DNA from: Cryobacterium sp. N22
GTDB lineage: Bacteria > Actinomycetota > Actinomycetes > Actinomycetales > Microbacteriaceae
Direction of reading: 5' to 3'
DNA length: 64,000 nt
Assembly: GCF_002929555.1 (NCBI RefSeq)
Contig: NZ_PJJP01000038.1
Span: 193,409 to 257,408 of the forward strand
Part shown: positions 1-7,345 of the stretch, piece after piece
Numbering within the stretch: the first letter of the stretch is position 1
Layout: each line of letters opens with the position of its first letter
Made by a program: the position numbers and the translations under genes
The notes under the pieces: generated by a model
Seen by the model: only the letters and a program-made list of their open reading frames with translations
The model's database searches: none
Told to the model about the DNA's origin: nothing

Positions 1-70
1 CTGTGCCGTCCTTGTTGCGGTCCTTCGTCTTCCTCTTGACCTTGACGAGCGGGGTCGGTGTCGCGGTCAT
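1..70 (-). CDS. Sugar ABC transporter permease, second subunit (MalG-like), N-terminal fragment
   Basis: Only the first 23 codons are in the window and the gene continues past the left edge. The visible N-terminus is Lys/Arg-rich (VKVKRKTKDR), as in the cytoplasmic tail of many MalG-type permeases. Its ATG overlaps the TGA of the upstream permease gene (ATGA), so translation is probably coupled. The identity rests on operon position, third after a binding lipoprotein and a MalF-like permease, not on domain content. Confidence 0.6.
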   Translation of the reverse strand, partial: MTATPTPLVKVKRKTKDRNKDGT

Positions 71-1062
71 CGGAGTTCCTCCTGCGACTTGTAACTGCGG
101 ATTTGGTAGATGATGAGCGGCACAACGGCGATCATCAGGACGATCACGACCGCTGCGGCCTTGCCCGGATTCTGGAAGCTGAACAGCTGCGAGTAGAAGT
201 CGACGACAAGCACGCTGGTGTTGTACTGCCCGCCGGTCATCGCGTAGATGACGTCGAAGGTCTTCATGACGAAAATGGTGACCGTGACGAAAACGGCCAG
301 CACGGTGCCACGGATCTGCGGGACGATCACCAGGAGGAATGTCCGTCTCTCACTCGCGCCGTCGAGGCGCGCGGCCTCGATCGTCTCTTCGGGCACGCCC
401 TTGACCGCCGCCGACAGGAGCACCATCGCGAAGCCCACCTGCAGCCAGATGCCGATGAACATCAAGAGGAAGCTGTTGAGGCGGGCCGCATCGATCGTGA
501 GCCACGTCACAGGGTCATTGCCGGTGAGGCGCGTCCAGATGGCGTTGAGCAGGTAGATCTGCGGATTGCCTGGCGGGGCGTAAAAGTAGATGAAGCGCCA
601 GGTGACGGCCGCTGCCACGCCGCTGATCGCCATGGGGATGAAGATCATCGCCTTGAACGACTGCTCGCGGCGGTGGCCGAGTCGGTCCGTGAGGATCGCG
701 ATGAGCAGTCCGATCAGAACTGATGCGGCCGGCACGACGAGCACCCAGAGAAAGTTGTTGATCAGAACGCTGAGGAAGTTCGGGTCAGTGAACAGTGAGA
801 TGTAATTGTCCAGCCCGACGAATTTCGCCCCTTCGCCTCGGCGCCTGCTTTGCTCCATGAAGCTTTCCACGAAGGTGCGCAACGCCGGGTAGAGGAGGAA
901 AACCGCGACAAGGATGATCACGGGCAGCAGGAAGACGTACGGCAGTAGCCGCGCCTTCGTTTTGTCATGCGTCTTTTCAACGACCCAGTTAAGAAGCCAG
1001 AAGATCAGGAACGAGACCCCCAAGCCCAGGACCACGGATATGACTGCGCTGAAGATGGCCAT
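67..1062 (-). CDS. Sugar ABC transporter permease (MalF/AglF-like)
   Basis: A 331-residue inner-membrane permease of a carbohydrate (CUT1-type) ABC importer. It has an N-terminal membrane span, a charged loop, then a core of about six spans. The EAA loop that contacts the ATPase is visible at about residues 230-255 (EAARLDGASERRTFLLVIVP). It follows the binding-protein gene after an 85-bp gap that contains a strong hairpin, and overlaps the next permease by four bases. The long double N-terminal region resembles AglF-type alpha-glucoside permeases, but the substrate is inference. No ATPase is visible; CUT1 systems often use a shared MsiK-type ATPase encoded elsewhere. Confidence 0.85.
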   Translation of the reverse strand: MAIFSAVISVVLGLGVSFLIFWLLNWVVEKTHDKTKARLLPYVFLLPVIILVAVFLLYPALRTFVESFMEQSRRRGEGAKFVGLDNYISLFTDPNFLSVLINNFLWVLVVPAASVLIGLLIAILTDRLGHRREQSFKAMIFIPMAISGVAAAVTWRFIYFYAPPGNPQIYLLNAIWTRLTGNDPVTWLTIDAARLNSFLLMFIGIWLQVGFAMVLLSAAVKGVPEETIEAARLDGASERRTFLLVIVPQIRGTVLAVFVTVTIFVMKTFDVIYAMTGGQYNTSVLVVDFYSQLFSFQNPGKAAAVVIVLMIAVVPLIIYQIRSYKSQEELR

Positions 1063-1099
1063 CGTAACCGCCTGACGTCATTGTGCGGAAGGAGAGTTC

Positions 1100-1133
1100 G
1101 CCTGTCGGGCGGCGGAGAGGCCGCCCGACAGGC
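1100..1133 (-). terminator. Intercistronic hairpin between binding protein and permease
   Basis: A perfect 14-bp stem (GCCTGTCGGGCGGC with its complement) encloses a 6-base loop. There is no T-run after it on the minus strand. In binding-protein ABC operons such a hairpin usually protects the upstream mRNA or attenuates transcription, giving excess binding protein over permease. The structure is seen directly; the role is inferred from position. Confidence 0.7.
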
Positions 1134-1146
1134 CGTGAGGTGGGGA

Positions 1147-2451
1147 CTACCGAGGCCAGGCGGCGTCAATGTCCGAGAAGGCCTGCTCCATCGACTTCTG
1201 ACCAGCGAACCAGCTGGTCAGCTCGGTCCACTCGGCGCCGGCACCGACCTCACCCGGCATCTGGTCGGAGGCATCGAAACCGAACACGGCGGAGTCCTTC
1301 AGCATCGTCTGTGCGTTCTTCTGGAACTCCGTGGTGTAGTTCGACGCGTCGAAGTCGTTGTGCGGGGACAGGAAGATCGCTTGGCTGGCATACCCGTTGG
1401 TGCCGAACTCCTTGCTGGTGAGGTACTCCACCACCTGCTTGGTGGCATCGGAGTCCGTGAACGCGCCGACGAGGTCGCCGCCGCCCAGCATCGAAACATC
1501 CGTACCCTCAGGGGAAGGCAGCTGGAAGAAGTTGACGTTCGACAGGTCATTCTGGGCGATCTGCGCCTTGATGTCATCCGGGAAGAAGTCCGAGATGAAC
1601 GACCCCTGACGCATCATGAAGCACTGACCGTTTTCCGCTCCGGAGACGAACAGCTGGTTGCCTGCCGTCTGGAACGAGGTGGTGGCGGCTGAGGCCCCAC
1701 CCCCGTTGACCTTGTTCGGCGCAAGGAGTTCGTCCGCAACCTTGGTACCGGCCTGGTTCACCAGCGGGCTCGTGAAGAGAACGTCTCCGGCGATCCAGTC
1801 GTTGTACTGATCGAGGCCACCGAAGCGCAGCACGTACTCCTCGAGCCAGTCCGTTGCCGGCCATCCTGTGGCGGCACCCGCCTCGAGACCTACGCACCAG
1901 GGGTAGCCCAGGCCGTTGTCGATGATCTGCTGCTGCACTGCGGTCAGCTCGGCATCCGTCGTGGGAACCGTCAGTCCCGCCGCCTCGAACGCGGCTGGGT
2001 TGTACCAGACAAGCGACTTCACATTGATGGAAAAGGGCAATCCGAAGGTCTGACCGTCGACTTCTGCGATCGTGCCGAGACCGTTCGCCTCATCGGCGGT
2101 GATCGCCTCAACGTCGATGCCGAGATCCTCCAGCGGGAACAGCGACTGCGTCTGGCTCTTCAACACACCCGGCTGCGGGTAGATCGCGACGTCCGGCGGG
2201 TTGCCCGCCGTCGCCCGCGCCACAACCGCGGTCTGGAAGTCGGTGTTGCCGTCGTAGGTGGCCGAGATCCCTGAGGTTTCCGACCACTTGTCCAGGTCGT
2301 CCTGGAAGGCCTTGGCCTGGGCGTCGGTGAACGCGCCCATAATCGTCACCTCTTCGCCGCCGCCCCCCTCATCGGATCCACCGGTGCACCCTGCCAGCAG
2401 GCTCACGGCCGCGACCACAACCACCACGCGAGTAATCCGGTTTCGAAGCAT
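1147..2451 (-). CDS. Sugar ABC transporter substrate-binding lipoprotein (AglE/MalE-like)
   Basis: A 434-residue extracellular solute-binding protein, family 1 type. It has a classical lipoprotein signal: a basic start, a Val/Ala-rich core and the lipobox LLAGC with Cys22, followed by a Gly/Ser/Glu linker. The remainder reads as a two-lobe binding protein with Trp/Tyr-rich sugar-contact segments and a late DQMPGEVGAGAEW segment, as in alpha-glucoside binding proteins. The start was placed at the ATG before the signal peptide, preceded by GAGGAT. Upstream in-frame sequence is antisense to the nucleoside hydrolase and was not included. First gene of an operon with the two permeases. Confidence 0.88.
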   Translation of the reverse strand: MLRNRITRVVVVVAAVSLLAGCTGGSDEGGGGEEVTIMGAFTDAQAKAFQDDLDKWSETSGISATYDGNTDFQTAVVARATAGNPPDVAIYPQPGVLKSQTQSLFPLEDLGIDVEAITADEANGLGTIAEVDGQTFGLPFSINVKSLVWYNPAAFEAAGLTVPTTDAELTAVQQQIIDNGLGYPWCVGLEAGAATGWPATDWLEEYVLRFGGLDQYNDWIAGDVLFTSPLVNQAGTKVADELLAPNKVNGGGASAATTSFQTAGNQLFVSGAENGQCFMMRQGSFISDFFPDDIKAQIAQNDLSNVNFFQLPSPEGTDVSMLGGGDLVGAFTDSDATKQVVEYLTSKEFGTNGYASQAIFLSPHNDFDASNYTTEFQKNAQTMLKDSAVFGFDASDQMPGEVGAGAEWTELTSWFAGQKSMEQAFSDIDAAWPR

Positions 2452-2488
2452 CGTCGCTTCATCCTCTCGTTGGGGAGACGTGATCTCC

Positions 2489-2500
2489 CAAAACGGTTTG
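2489..2500. promoter_or_regulatory. LacI-type operator-like site upstream of the sugar ABC operon
   Basis: CAAAACGGTTTG fits the CAAAnCGnTTTG pattern used by many LacI-family sugar regulators, with the central CG. It lies 38 bp before the binding-protein start and just downstream of a possible minus-strand -10 hexamer TATAGT (2509-2514), where a repressor could block initiation. No LacI gene lies beside this operon in the window, so the regulator is unknown. Confidence 0.4.
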
Positions 2501-2580
2501 TTGCCGCGACTATAGTCAAGTTGAGAAAAACTCGACATGGCTTGCGGTAACGACGAAGTAACGATGGCCAGCCGGCCGCA

Positions 2581-2586
2581 TAAAAT
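2581..2586 (+). promoter_or_regulatory. -10 hexamer of a leaderless promoter (nucleoside hydrolase)
   Basis: TAAAAT ends exactly six bases before the ATG at 2593, which would place the transcription start on the start codon. No clear -35 box is seen. The same spacing recurs before several other genes in this window. Confidence 0.5.
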
Positions 2587-2592
2587 CGAGGG

Positions 2593-3564
2593 ATGCCCAC
2601 GATTCCTGTTCTCCTCGACGTCGACACCGGCGTCGATGACGCCCTCGCCATCCTGTTCGCCGTCGCCCACCCCGACATCGAGGTGCTCGGCATCAGCTGC
2701 GTCGCCGGCAATGCTTCGCTCGAGCGGGTCGTGGAGAACACCCTGCGGATCCTCGACGTCGCTGGCGCCCCCGACATCCCCGTGGCCGCCGGCGCCCGCC
2801 GACCGCTGATCTCGCCTGCCCGCAGCGCGTCGCACGTGCACGGCGAGGGCGGCCTGGGCACCGTGCACCTGCCGCCGGGCGAGCGCACCCCCGAGCCGGT
2901 CAGTGCGGTGGAGCTGATGCGCCGGCTCATCACCGACAGCCCCCGCCCGGTGACCGTGGTGGCCCTGGCCCCGCAGACCAACCTGGCGCTGCTGCTGCGC
3001 CAGTACCCCGACCTGGCCGAGAACATCGAGCGAATCGTGTTCATGGGAGGCTCGGCCAGCGTGGGCAACGCCACCGCCGTGGCCGAGTTCAACGTGTGGC
3101 ACGACCCCGAGGCGGCGGCGATCGTGCTCGACGCGGGCATCCCCACCTTCATGTACGGGCTGGACGTCTTCAACCAGGTCAGCGTAGACCGCGACGTCGC
3201 CGCCGCGCTGGAGGCCGGCGACTCCGGCTACGGGCGGGTGGTGGGCGCGCTGCTGGCGAACCGGGTGGCCCGCAGCGAGAACAGCGCGGCCGAGTACACC
3301 GGGCTGATCGGTGACGCCGGGGCGATCTGCGCGCTGGTCGACCCGGATGCGCTGACCACCCGGCTGCTACGCGTGCGGGTGGAGCTCACCGGGTACGGTC
3401 GCGGCCAGACCATCGTGGACCAGCGCCACCGGGTGGGCGAAGACATCGTGCACGGCACCGCCGGCACCTGGGAGGTCGTGGAGGTGGCCCTGGACGTGGA
3501 CGCCCCACGCTTCGCGCGCCTGTTCCTCGACACCCTGGGCCTGTCCTCCCCCCTCGCGAACTGA
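2593..3564 (+). CDS. Inosine/uridine-preferring nucleoside hydrolase family protein
   Basis: A 323-residue member of the IUNH family, which hydrolyses the N-glycosidic bond of ribonucleosides to ribose and free base in the cytoplasm. The calcium- and ribose-binding signature DVDTGVDDALA is at residues 9-19. Further family landmarks are the VALAPQTNLAL segment and a central FMGGSA motif. The gene is probably leaderless. Its last two codons and TGA stop lie inside a palindromic repeat element (CGCGAACTGA), so the C-terminus may have been altered by that element. It is divergent from the sugar ABC operon; a shared role in nucleoside or ribose salvage is possible but unproven. Confidence 0.88.
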   Translation: MPTIPVLLDVDTGVDDALAILFAVAHPDIEVLGISCVAGNASLERVVENTLRILDVAGAPDIPVAAGARRPLISPARSASHVHGEGGLGTVHLPPGERTPEPVSAVELMRRLITDSPRPVTVVALAPQTNLALLLRQYPDLAENIERIVFMGGSASVGNATAVAEFNVWHDPEAAAIVLDAGIPTFMYGLDVFNQVSVDRDVAAALEAGDSGYGRVVGALLANRVARSENSAAEYTGLIGDAGAICALVDPDALTTRLLRVRVELTGYGRGQTIVDQRHRVGEDIVHGTAGTWEVVEVALDVDAPRFARLFLDTLGLSSPLAN

Positions 3565-3614
3565 GAGAAAAGCCCCAAAAACTCGCCCGCGAAGGTGCTT
3601 ATCTCACAGTTCGC
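3555..3614. repeat. GCGAACTGTGAG palindromic element, copy A
   Basis: Imperfect inverted repeat. The left arm is CGCGAACTGAGAGAAAAGCC and the right arm is the complement of CGCGAACTGTGAGATAAGC. It lies between convergent genes (nucleoside hydrolase and Nudix-like protein) and probably acts as a bidirectional terminator. The left arm contains the TGA stop of the nucleoside hydrolase. The AAAGC arm comes first, the same orientation as copies D and E. Confidence 0.8.
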
Positions 3615-3631
3615 GGATGAGGGGCGGCGGG

Positions 3632-4219
3632 TCAGCGCAGCGCGCCGACCGAGGCCAGGGCCATGCGGAGGAGGCCGCCGCGGCCGCCTTCCATCTCGGC
3701 CGAGACGGCGTCGGTGGCCGCCTCCTCCGGGGTCATCCAGGTGACCTCGAGGGCATCCTGGCGGGGGTCGCAGGTGCCGGTGACGGGCACGACGTAGGCC
3801 AGCGACACGGCGTGCTGGCGGTCATCCGTGAACGCGGTGATGCCGGGCATCGGGAAGTACTCGGCGACCGAGTACGGCACCGGGCTCGGCGGCAGCTGCG
3901 GGAACGCCATCGGGCCGAGGTCCTTCTCGAGGTGCCGGAACAGCGCGTCGCGCAGGGTCTCGCCGTAAAGCACGCGGCCGGAGACCAGGGTGCGGGTCAT
4001 CTTGCCCTCCGGGGTGGCGCGCAGCAGCACGCCGACCTCGACGACCTGGCCCAGCCCGTCGACCCGCACGGGCACGGCCTCGACGTACAGCAGGGGCAGC
4101 CGCTGGCGGATCTCGGCGAGCTCGATGTCGCTCAGCCAACCCGGGTTCGAGTTGGGCGGTGGTGCGTCATCCCCGCCAGGCGTCCAGTCCGGATCGGGGT
4201 CAGGGGTGCGCACGCTCAT
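3632..4219 (-). CDS. Nudix-fold protein with degenerate Nudix box (DUF4916-like)
   Basis: A 195-residue protein with a Pro/Asp-rich N-terminus and a Nudix-like core. A Nudix-box-like helix is visible around GRVLYGETLRDALFRHLEKD. The spacing G-x5-E-x7-R is kept, but the catalytic RExxEE part reads RHLEKD, so the metal-binding glutamates are largely replaced. This matches the actinobacterial NUDIX-family group annotated as DUF4916. Pyrophosphohydrolase activity is therefore doubtful; ligand binding without hydrolysis is an alternative. It converges on the nucleoside hydrolase with a palindromic element between them. Confidence 0.7.
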   Translation of the reverse strand: MSVRTPDPDPDWTPGGDDAPPPNSNPGWLSDIELAEIRQRLPLLYVEAVPVRVDGLGQVVEVGVLLRATPEGKMTRTLVSGRVLYGETLRDALFRHLEKDLGPMAFPQLPPSPVPYSVAEYFPMPGITAFTDDRQHAVSLAYVVPVTGTCDPRQDALEVTWMTPEEAATDAVSAEMEGGRGGLLRMALASVGALR

Positions 4220-4284
4220 AGTTCATTCTCACTCACGAGAGCGGTGGATGCACCACCGGGGTCCGCGAGTCCGGTCGCGCACAC

Positions 4285-4349
4285 CCCGCGAACTGTGAGC
4301 TAAGCACCACCCCGGGCGCGTTTTTGGGCCTTTTCTCTCAGTTCGCGGG
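4285..4349. repeat. GCGAACTGTGAG palindromic element, copy B
   Basis: Left arm CCCGCGAACTGTGAG (4285-4299) pairs with CTCTCAGTTCGCGGG (4335-4349); the inner parts TAAGCACC and GGCCTTTT also pair partly. The orientation is opposite to copy A, with the TAAGC arm first. Unusually for this family it lies in a divergent gap, between the starts of the Nudix-like gene and the esterase gene, so it is not simply a terminator of a neighbour. Confidence 0.8.
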
Positions 4350-4433
4350 ACCCCAGCGCACCGCGGCGCGGGCGTGGAAGGATTGAGGGAGTCGGCGCGC
4401 ACCTGGGCCGACCTGAACGTGAGGAACCGACAC

Positions 4434-5102
4434 ATGGCCACCAGCATCCGCCCAGAGCCGATCGACCCGGCCGCCGTGCTGTGGTCGGCCGCCGCACCGG
4501 ACCGGGTGGGCCGCCCGCTGCTGCTGGTGCTGCACGGCTACGGGTCGACCGAGGGCGACCTGTTCTCGCTCGCCCCGCACCTGCCGTTGCAGCCGACGAT
4601 CGCGGCGCTGCGGGCGCCGCTGCAAGCCGGCCAGGGCTGGTCGTGGTTTCCCATCGGGGTGCCCGGCGACCCCGTCGGCGACGCTCTCGACGCGGCAGCG
4701 CTCGGCATCATCGAGTGGCTCGACGCCCTGCCGGAGCAGCCCACGTCCATCGGCCTACTCGGCTTCTCGCAGGGCGGCGCCATGACGCTGCAGCTGATGC
4801 GGCACGCGCCGGAGCGGTTCGCGTTCGCGGTGCAGCTGTCGGGGTTCATCGGCAGCGGCACGCATCCGGGTGACGCACGGCTGGCCGAGCTGGCGCCGCC
4901 GGTGTTCTGGGGCCGCGGCACCCTGGACCCCGTGATCCCCGAGGGGGCGGTCGCCCGCACCCAGGCGTGGCTGCCGACGCACTCCACGCTCACCGAGGGC
5001 ATCTACGAGGGAATGGGTCACTCCATCTCGCAGGCCGAACTCGGCGAGATCGTCGCGTTCCTGCGCGAACAGTACGCGGCTCCGGCGGTGCCGACCGCCT
5101 GA
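4434..5102 (+). CDS. Phospholipase/carboxylesterase family alpha/beta hydrolase
   Basis: A 222-residue cytoplasmic alpha/beta hydrolase of the carboxylesterase/acyl-protein-thioesterase family. The oxyanion segment LVLHGYGS is near residue 31. The nucleophile elbow GFSQGG gives Ser112, and Asp165 (GTLDPVIP) and His196 (GMGHS) complete the triad. The start was taken at the ATG with GAGGAA just upstream rather than 60 bases earlier. It appears monocistronic. The stop lies inside an 8-bp tandem repeat and is followed by a palindromic repeat. The natural ester substrate is unknown. Confidence 0.85.
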   Translation: MATSIRPEPIDPAAVLWSAAAPDRVGRPLLLVLHGYGSTEGDLFSLAPHLPLQPTIAALRAPLQAGQGWSWFPIGVPGDPVGDALDAAALGIIEWLDALPEQPTSIGLLGFSQGGAMTLQLMRHAPERFAFAVQLSGFIGSGTHPGDARLAELAPPVFWGRGTLDPVIPEGAVARTQAWLPTHSTLTEGIYEGMGHSISQAELGEIVAFLREQYAAPAVPTA

Positions 5103-5124
5103 CCGCCTGACCGCCTGACCGCCT
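5093..5124 (+). repeat. Tandem octamer (GACCGCCT) x4
   Basis: Four exact copies of GACCGCCT run head to tail across the esterase stop codon. Each junction creates CTGA, so the repeat carries successive TGA triplets in shifting frames. It is a likely site of slippage and length variation. Confidence 0.9.
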
Positions 5125-5130
5125 TGACGA

Positions 5131-5198
5131 CGAGCTGCCCCCGAACGGACGAATTGCCCCGTCCCAACGGAGCAACTCGTCCGGGGCGGGGCAACTCG
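5131..5198. repeat. GACGAGTTGCCCC palindromic element, copy 1
   Basis: A long imperfect inverted repeat. The left arm begins CGAGCTGCCCCCGAACGGAC and pairs with the right arm ending CCGGGGCGGGGCAACTCG. It lies between the convergent esterase and DUF5997 genes and resembles the element at 38842-38906. Probably a bidirectional terminator that belongs to a repeat family. Confidence 0.75.
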
Positions 5199-5213
5199 GT
5201 GAAAAAGGTCGAG

Positions 5214-5654
5214 CTAGGAGCGCTTGCGGGCGGCCTGCTCGTTTTGGGCGGCGAAGCGCTCGGCGTGCGCCTTCTTGCGGGCCTTCTCGGCGTCGCGGTC
5301 CTTCACGCGGATCTGCTCCTCGCGCACCTCGAACTGGGTGGCGCGCTCGGTGACGAGCCAGGCCGGCGGCTGCTGCAGCAGTGCCTGGATCTCGGCGGTG
5401 GTCAGCGGCTCGGTGACCTCGCCGCGCACCAGGCCCGAGATCGACACGCCGAGCTTGGCGGCGACGACCTGCTTGGGGTGCGGGCCGTTGGCGCGCAGCT
5501 CGGTGAGCCACTCCGGCGGGTTGGCCTCGAGGGCGGCCAGCTCGGTGCGGGACACCGGCGTGGACTGGAACTCCTCGGGTGCTGCTTCGAGCAGAATCCC
5601 GAGCTTCTGGGCAGCCGTGGCCGGCTTCATGGTCTGGGGCTTCTTCTCGCTCAT
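5214..5654 (-). CDS. DUF5997 family protein
   Basis: A 146-residue soluble protein conserved in Actinobacteria (DUF5997). A central helix-rich segment (KQVVAAKLGVSISGLVRGEV) looks like a helix-turn-helix. The C-terminus is a strongly charged Lys/Glu/Arg helix, possibly a coiled coil. It is divergent from a gene for a LysR-type effector domain that lacks its own DNA-binding domain; the pairing suggests, without proof, that the two work together. A -10-like hexamer TACGCT lies exactly six bases before the ATG, so it is probably leaderless. Confidence 0.75.
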   Translation of the reverse strand: MSEKKPQTMKPATAAQKLGILLEAAPEEFQSTPVSRTELAALEANPPEWLTELRANGPHPKQVVAAKLGVSISGLVRGEVTEPLTTAEIQALLQQPPAWLVTERATQFEVREEQIRVKDRDAEKARKKAHAERFAAQNEQAARKRS

Positions 5655-5785
5655 GGTTCCAGCGTATAGCCTGAGAGCACTATGGTTTCGGTGTCCTGCG
5701 CCCGAACACCGCCAAAACGGCCCGTCGCCGGCACTTCACGCCTGCCCGCGCAGCCACCGCCCACACTGATTTTGCACACGAGAGG

Positions 5786-6583
5786 ATGCCGGTGACCTTT
5801 TCCATTGCCTTCGTCGCCGGGGTCACCCCCACCAAATGGACTCGCATTTGGGCCGAGCGGCGCCCGGAGGTCGAACTCTCGGTCTTCCGCACCAGCATCG
5901 CCGATCAGGAGGCCGTGCTGCGGGACGGCCGCGCCGACGTGAGCCTGGTGCGCCTGCCCATCGATGAAGACGGCCTCAGCCTGATCAACCTGTACAACGA
6001 GATCCCCGTGGTGGTCGTGGCCAAGGATCATTTCCTGGCCGACGCCGACAGCGTGGTCGTGGCCGACCTGGTCGACGAGCACCTGCTACAGGATCCCGAC
6101 GAGATCCCCGAGTGGCGCGATGCGGCCGTGGAGGTGCGCGACGGCAGCCGCCGCCCGCTGCCGCCGATGCGTGACATGGACGAGACCATGGAACTGGTCG
6201 CCGCCGGCGTGGGCATCGTCATCGTGCCGCACTCGGTGGCCCGCCTGCACAGCCGCAAAGATGTCGTCTCCAAGCCGGTGGAGGACACCGCAGAGAGCCG
6301 GATCGCGCTGGCCTGGCGCACGGTGGACACCACGCCCGACGTGGAGGAGTTCATCGGCATCGTGCGTGGCCGCACCCCGGACAGCTCGCGCACCAACGCG
6401 GTGGCGGCCGGCGACGAGCCCGTGAAGAAGGAAAAGAAGACCGCGAAGGCCAAGGCCGCCGCCAAGGCCGTGCGTGCGGCCGCGGCCGCCGCGAAACCGG
6501 CCACCGCGCGCAAGACGCAGAGCGCCGGTCGCACCCGCAACTCCCCCAGCCCGCAGGCCGGCAAGCGCCGCGGCGGTCGCTGA
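5786..6583 (+). CDS. LysR-type substrate-binding-domain protein without HTH, basic C-terminal tail
   Basis: A 265-residue protein whose first ~210 residues match the LysR effector-binding fold: TFSIAFVAGVTP, an alternating beta/alpha pattern, and VAAGVGIVIVPHSVARL near the end. No N-terminal winged helix precedes it. From about residue 213 it changes to a Lys/Ala-rich tail (KKEKKTAKAKAAAKAVRAA), like histone-type DNA- or RNA-binding tails. An in-frame GTG six bases downstream (5792) has a better-placed AGAGGA. It is divergent from DUF5997. It may sense a ligand and bind DNA through the basic tail or through its partner. Confidence 0.75.
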   Translation: MPVTFSIAFVAGVTPTKWTRIWAERRPEVELSVFRTSIADQEAVLRDGRADVSLVRLPIDEDGLSLINLYNEIPVVVVAKDHFLADADSVVVADLVDEHLLQDPDEIPEWRDAAVEVRDGSRRPLPPMRDMDETMELVAAGVGIVIVPHSVARLHSRKDVVSKPVEDTAESRIALAWRTVDTTPDVEEFIGIVRGRTPDSSRTNAVAAGDEPVKKEKKTAKAKAAAKAVRAAAAAAKPATARKTQSAGRTRNSPSPQAGKRRGGR

Positions 6584-6585
6584 GC

Positions 6586-6650
6586 GCCCCGAACTGTGAG
6601 TTAAGCACCTATCCGGGCGTGTTTTCGGTGCTTTTCTCTCAGTTCGCGGG
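6586..6650. repeat. GCGAACTGTGAG palindromic element, copy C
   Basis: Left arm CCCGAACTGTGAGTTAAGCA pairs with the right arm GTGCTTTTCTCTCAGTTCG. The TAAGC arm comes first, as in copy B. It lies between the convergent LysR-domain gene and the GyrI-like gene, and is a probable bidirectional terminator. Confidence 0.8.
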
Positions 6651-6655
6651 AAGGT

Positions 6656-7342
6656 TCAGACGCGGGAGACCGGCTGCCGCACCACGGTCTTGAGCTTCCC
6701 CGGCGCGGTCTTGCGCGGGTCACCCAGGTACACCTCATGGTGCCGGTCGCGCTCGCGCAGGCCCGCCTGGGGCAGCACCTCGCCGTGCAGCCGGGCCAGT
6801 GCCGGGGCCTCGTCGTCGTACGAGCCCACGTGCAGCAGTTGCGCGCAGAGGCCCTCGTCGAGCCGCTCGATACGCAGAAGGTCCAGGGCCGGCAGCGCCT
6901 TCTTCTTGGCTCGCGCCGCCGTGACGGCCTCCTCGATCTCCGCGTCGCTCACCCAGTCGGGCTGGCTGATCATCATGGTCCAGCTCCACGCTGCCTTGTT
7001 GCGCGCGCTGAACACGGATGCGTCGTCGGCGTACCAGAGCCCCTCCAGCGGTCCCACCACCAGATCGCGGCCGCCGCCGCGCTTGCTGGTGAACTTCACC
7101 GTGTACGCCACCGCGTAGAGCGCCTCGACGGCCTCGACGTACGCGGTCGCCGTGTTCGGGTTGCCCGACCCGGCCACCGCCAGGAAACGTTGCGGCGGCA
7201 CCACCAGCGTCTCCCAGTCCCGGTTCTTCGGCGCGTACAGGGCCCGCAGCTCGCGCTTCACGTCGTACGGCGCGGCTCCGCCGGCTGACGCGGTGTCGAC
7301 GCCCGGTGTTGTCGCGGCATCCGCCACCTTCTCGGTCACCAC
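6656..7342 (-). CDS. GyrI-like small-molecule-binding domain protein
   Basis: A 228-residue stand-alone protein of the GyrI-like/SOUL-related ligand-binding superfamily. Typical segments are YDVKRELRALYAPKNRDWETLVVPPQRFLAVAG in two adjacent blocks, a Trp-rich middle, and a late HHEVYLGDPRKT strand. Relatives bind or hydrolyse small, often toxic cyclic or cyclopropanoid molecules. It is the last gene of a five-gene operon starting with an ABC exporter, starting three bases after the preceding VOC gene. Two consecutive GTG codons are possible starts. A detoxification or drug-sensing role is inferred from context. Confidence 0.75.
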   Translation of the reverse strand: MVTEKVADAATTPGVDTASAGGAAPYDVKRELRALYAPKNRDWETLVVPPQRFLAVAGSGNPNTATAYVEAVEALYAVAYTVKFTSKRGGGRDLVVGPLEGLWYADDASVFSARNKAAWSWTMMISQPDWVSDAEIEEAVTAARAKKKALPALDLLRIERLDEGLCAQLLHVGSYDDEAPALARLHGEVLPQAGLRERDRHHEVYLGDPRKTAPGKLKTVVRQPVSRV

Positions 7343-7345
7343 GGT

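Noticed and set aside
2452-3102. A 217-codon upstream extension of the sugar-binding lipoprotein
   Set aside because: It runs antisense through the nucleoside hydrolase and would bury the lipoprotein signal peptide.
3632-4219. Functional Nudix hydrolase call
   Set aside because: The catalytic RExxEE residues are not conserved, so only the fold-level assignment is kept.
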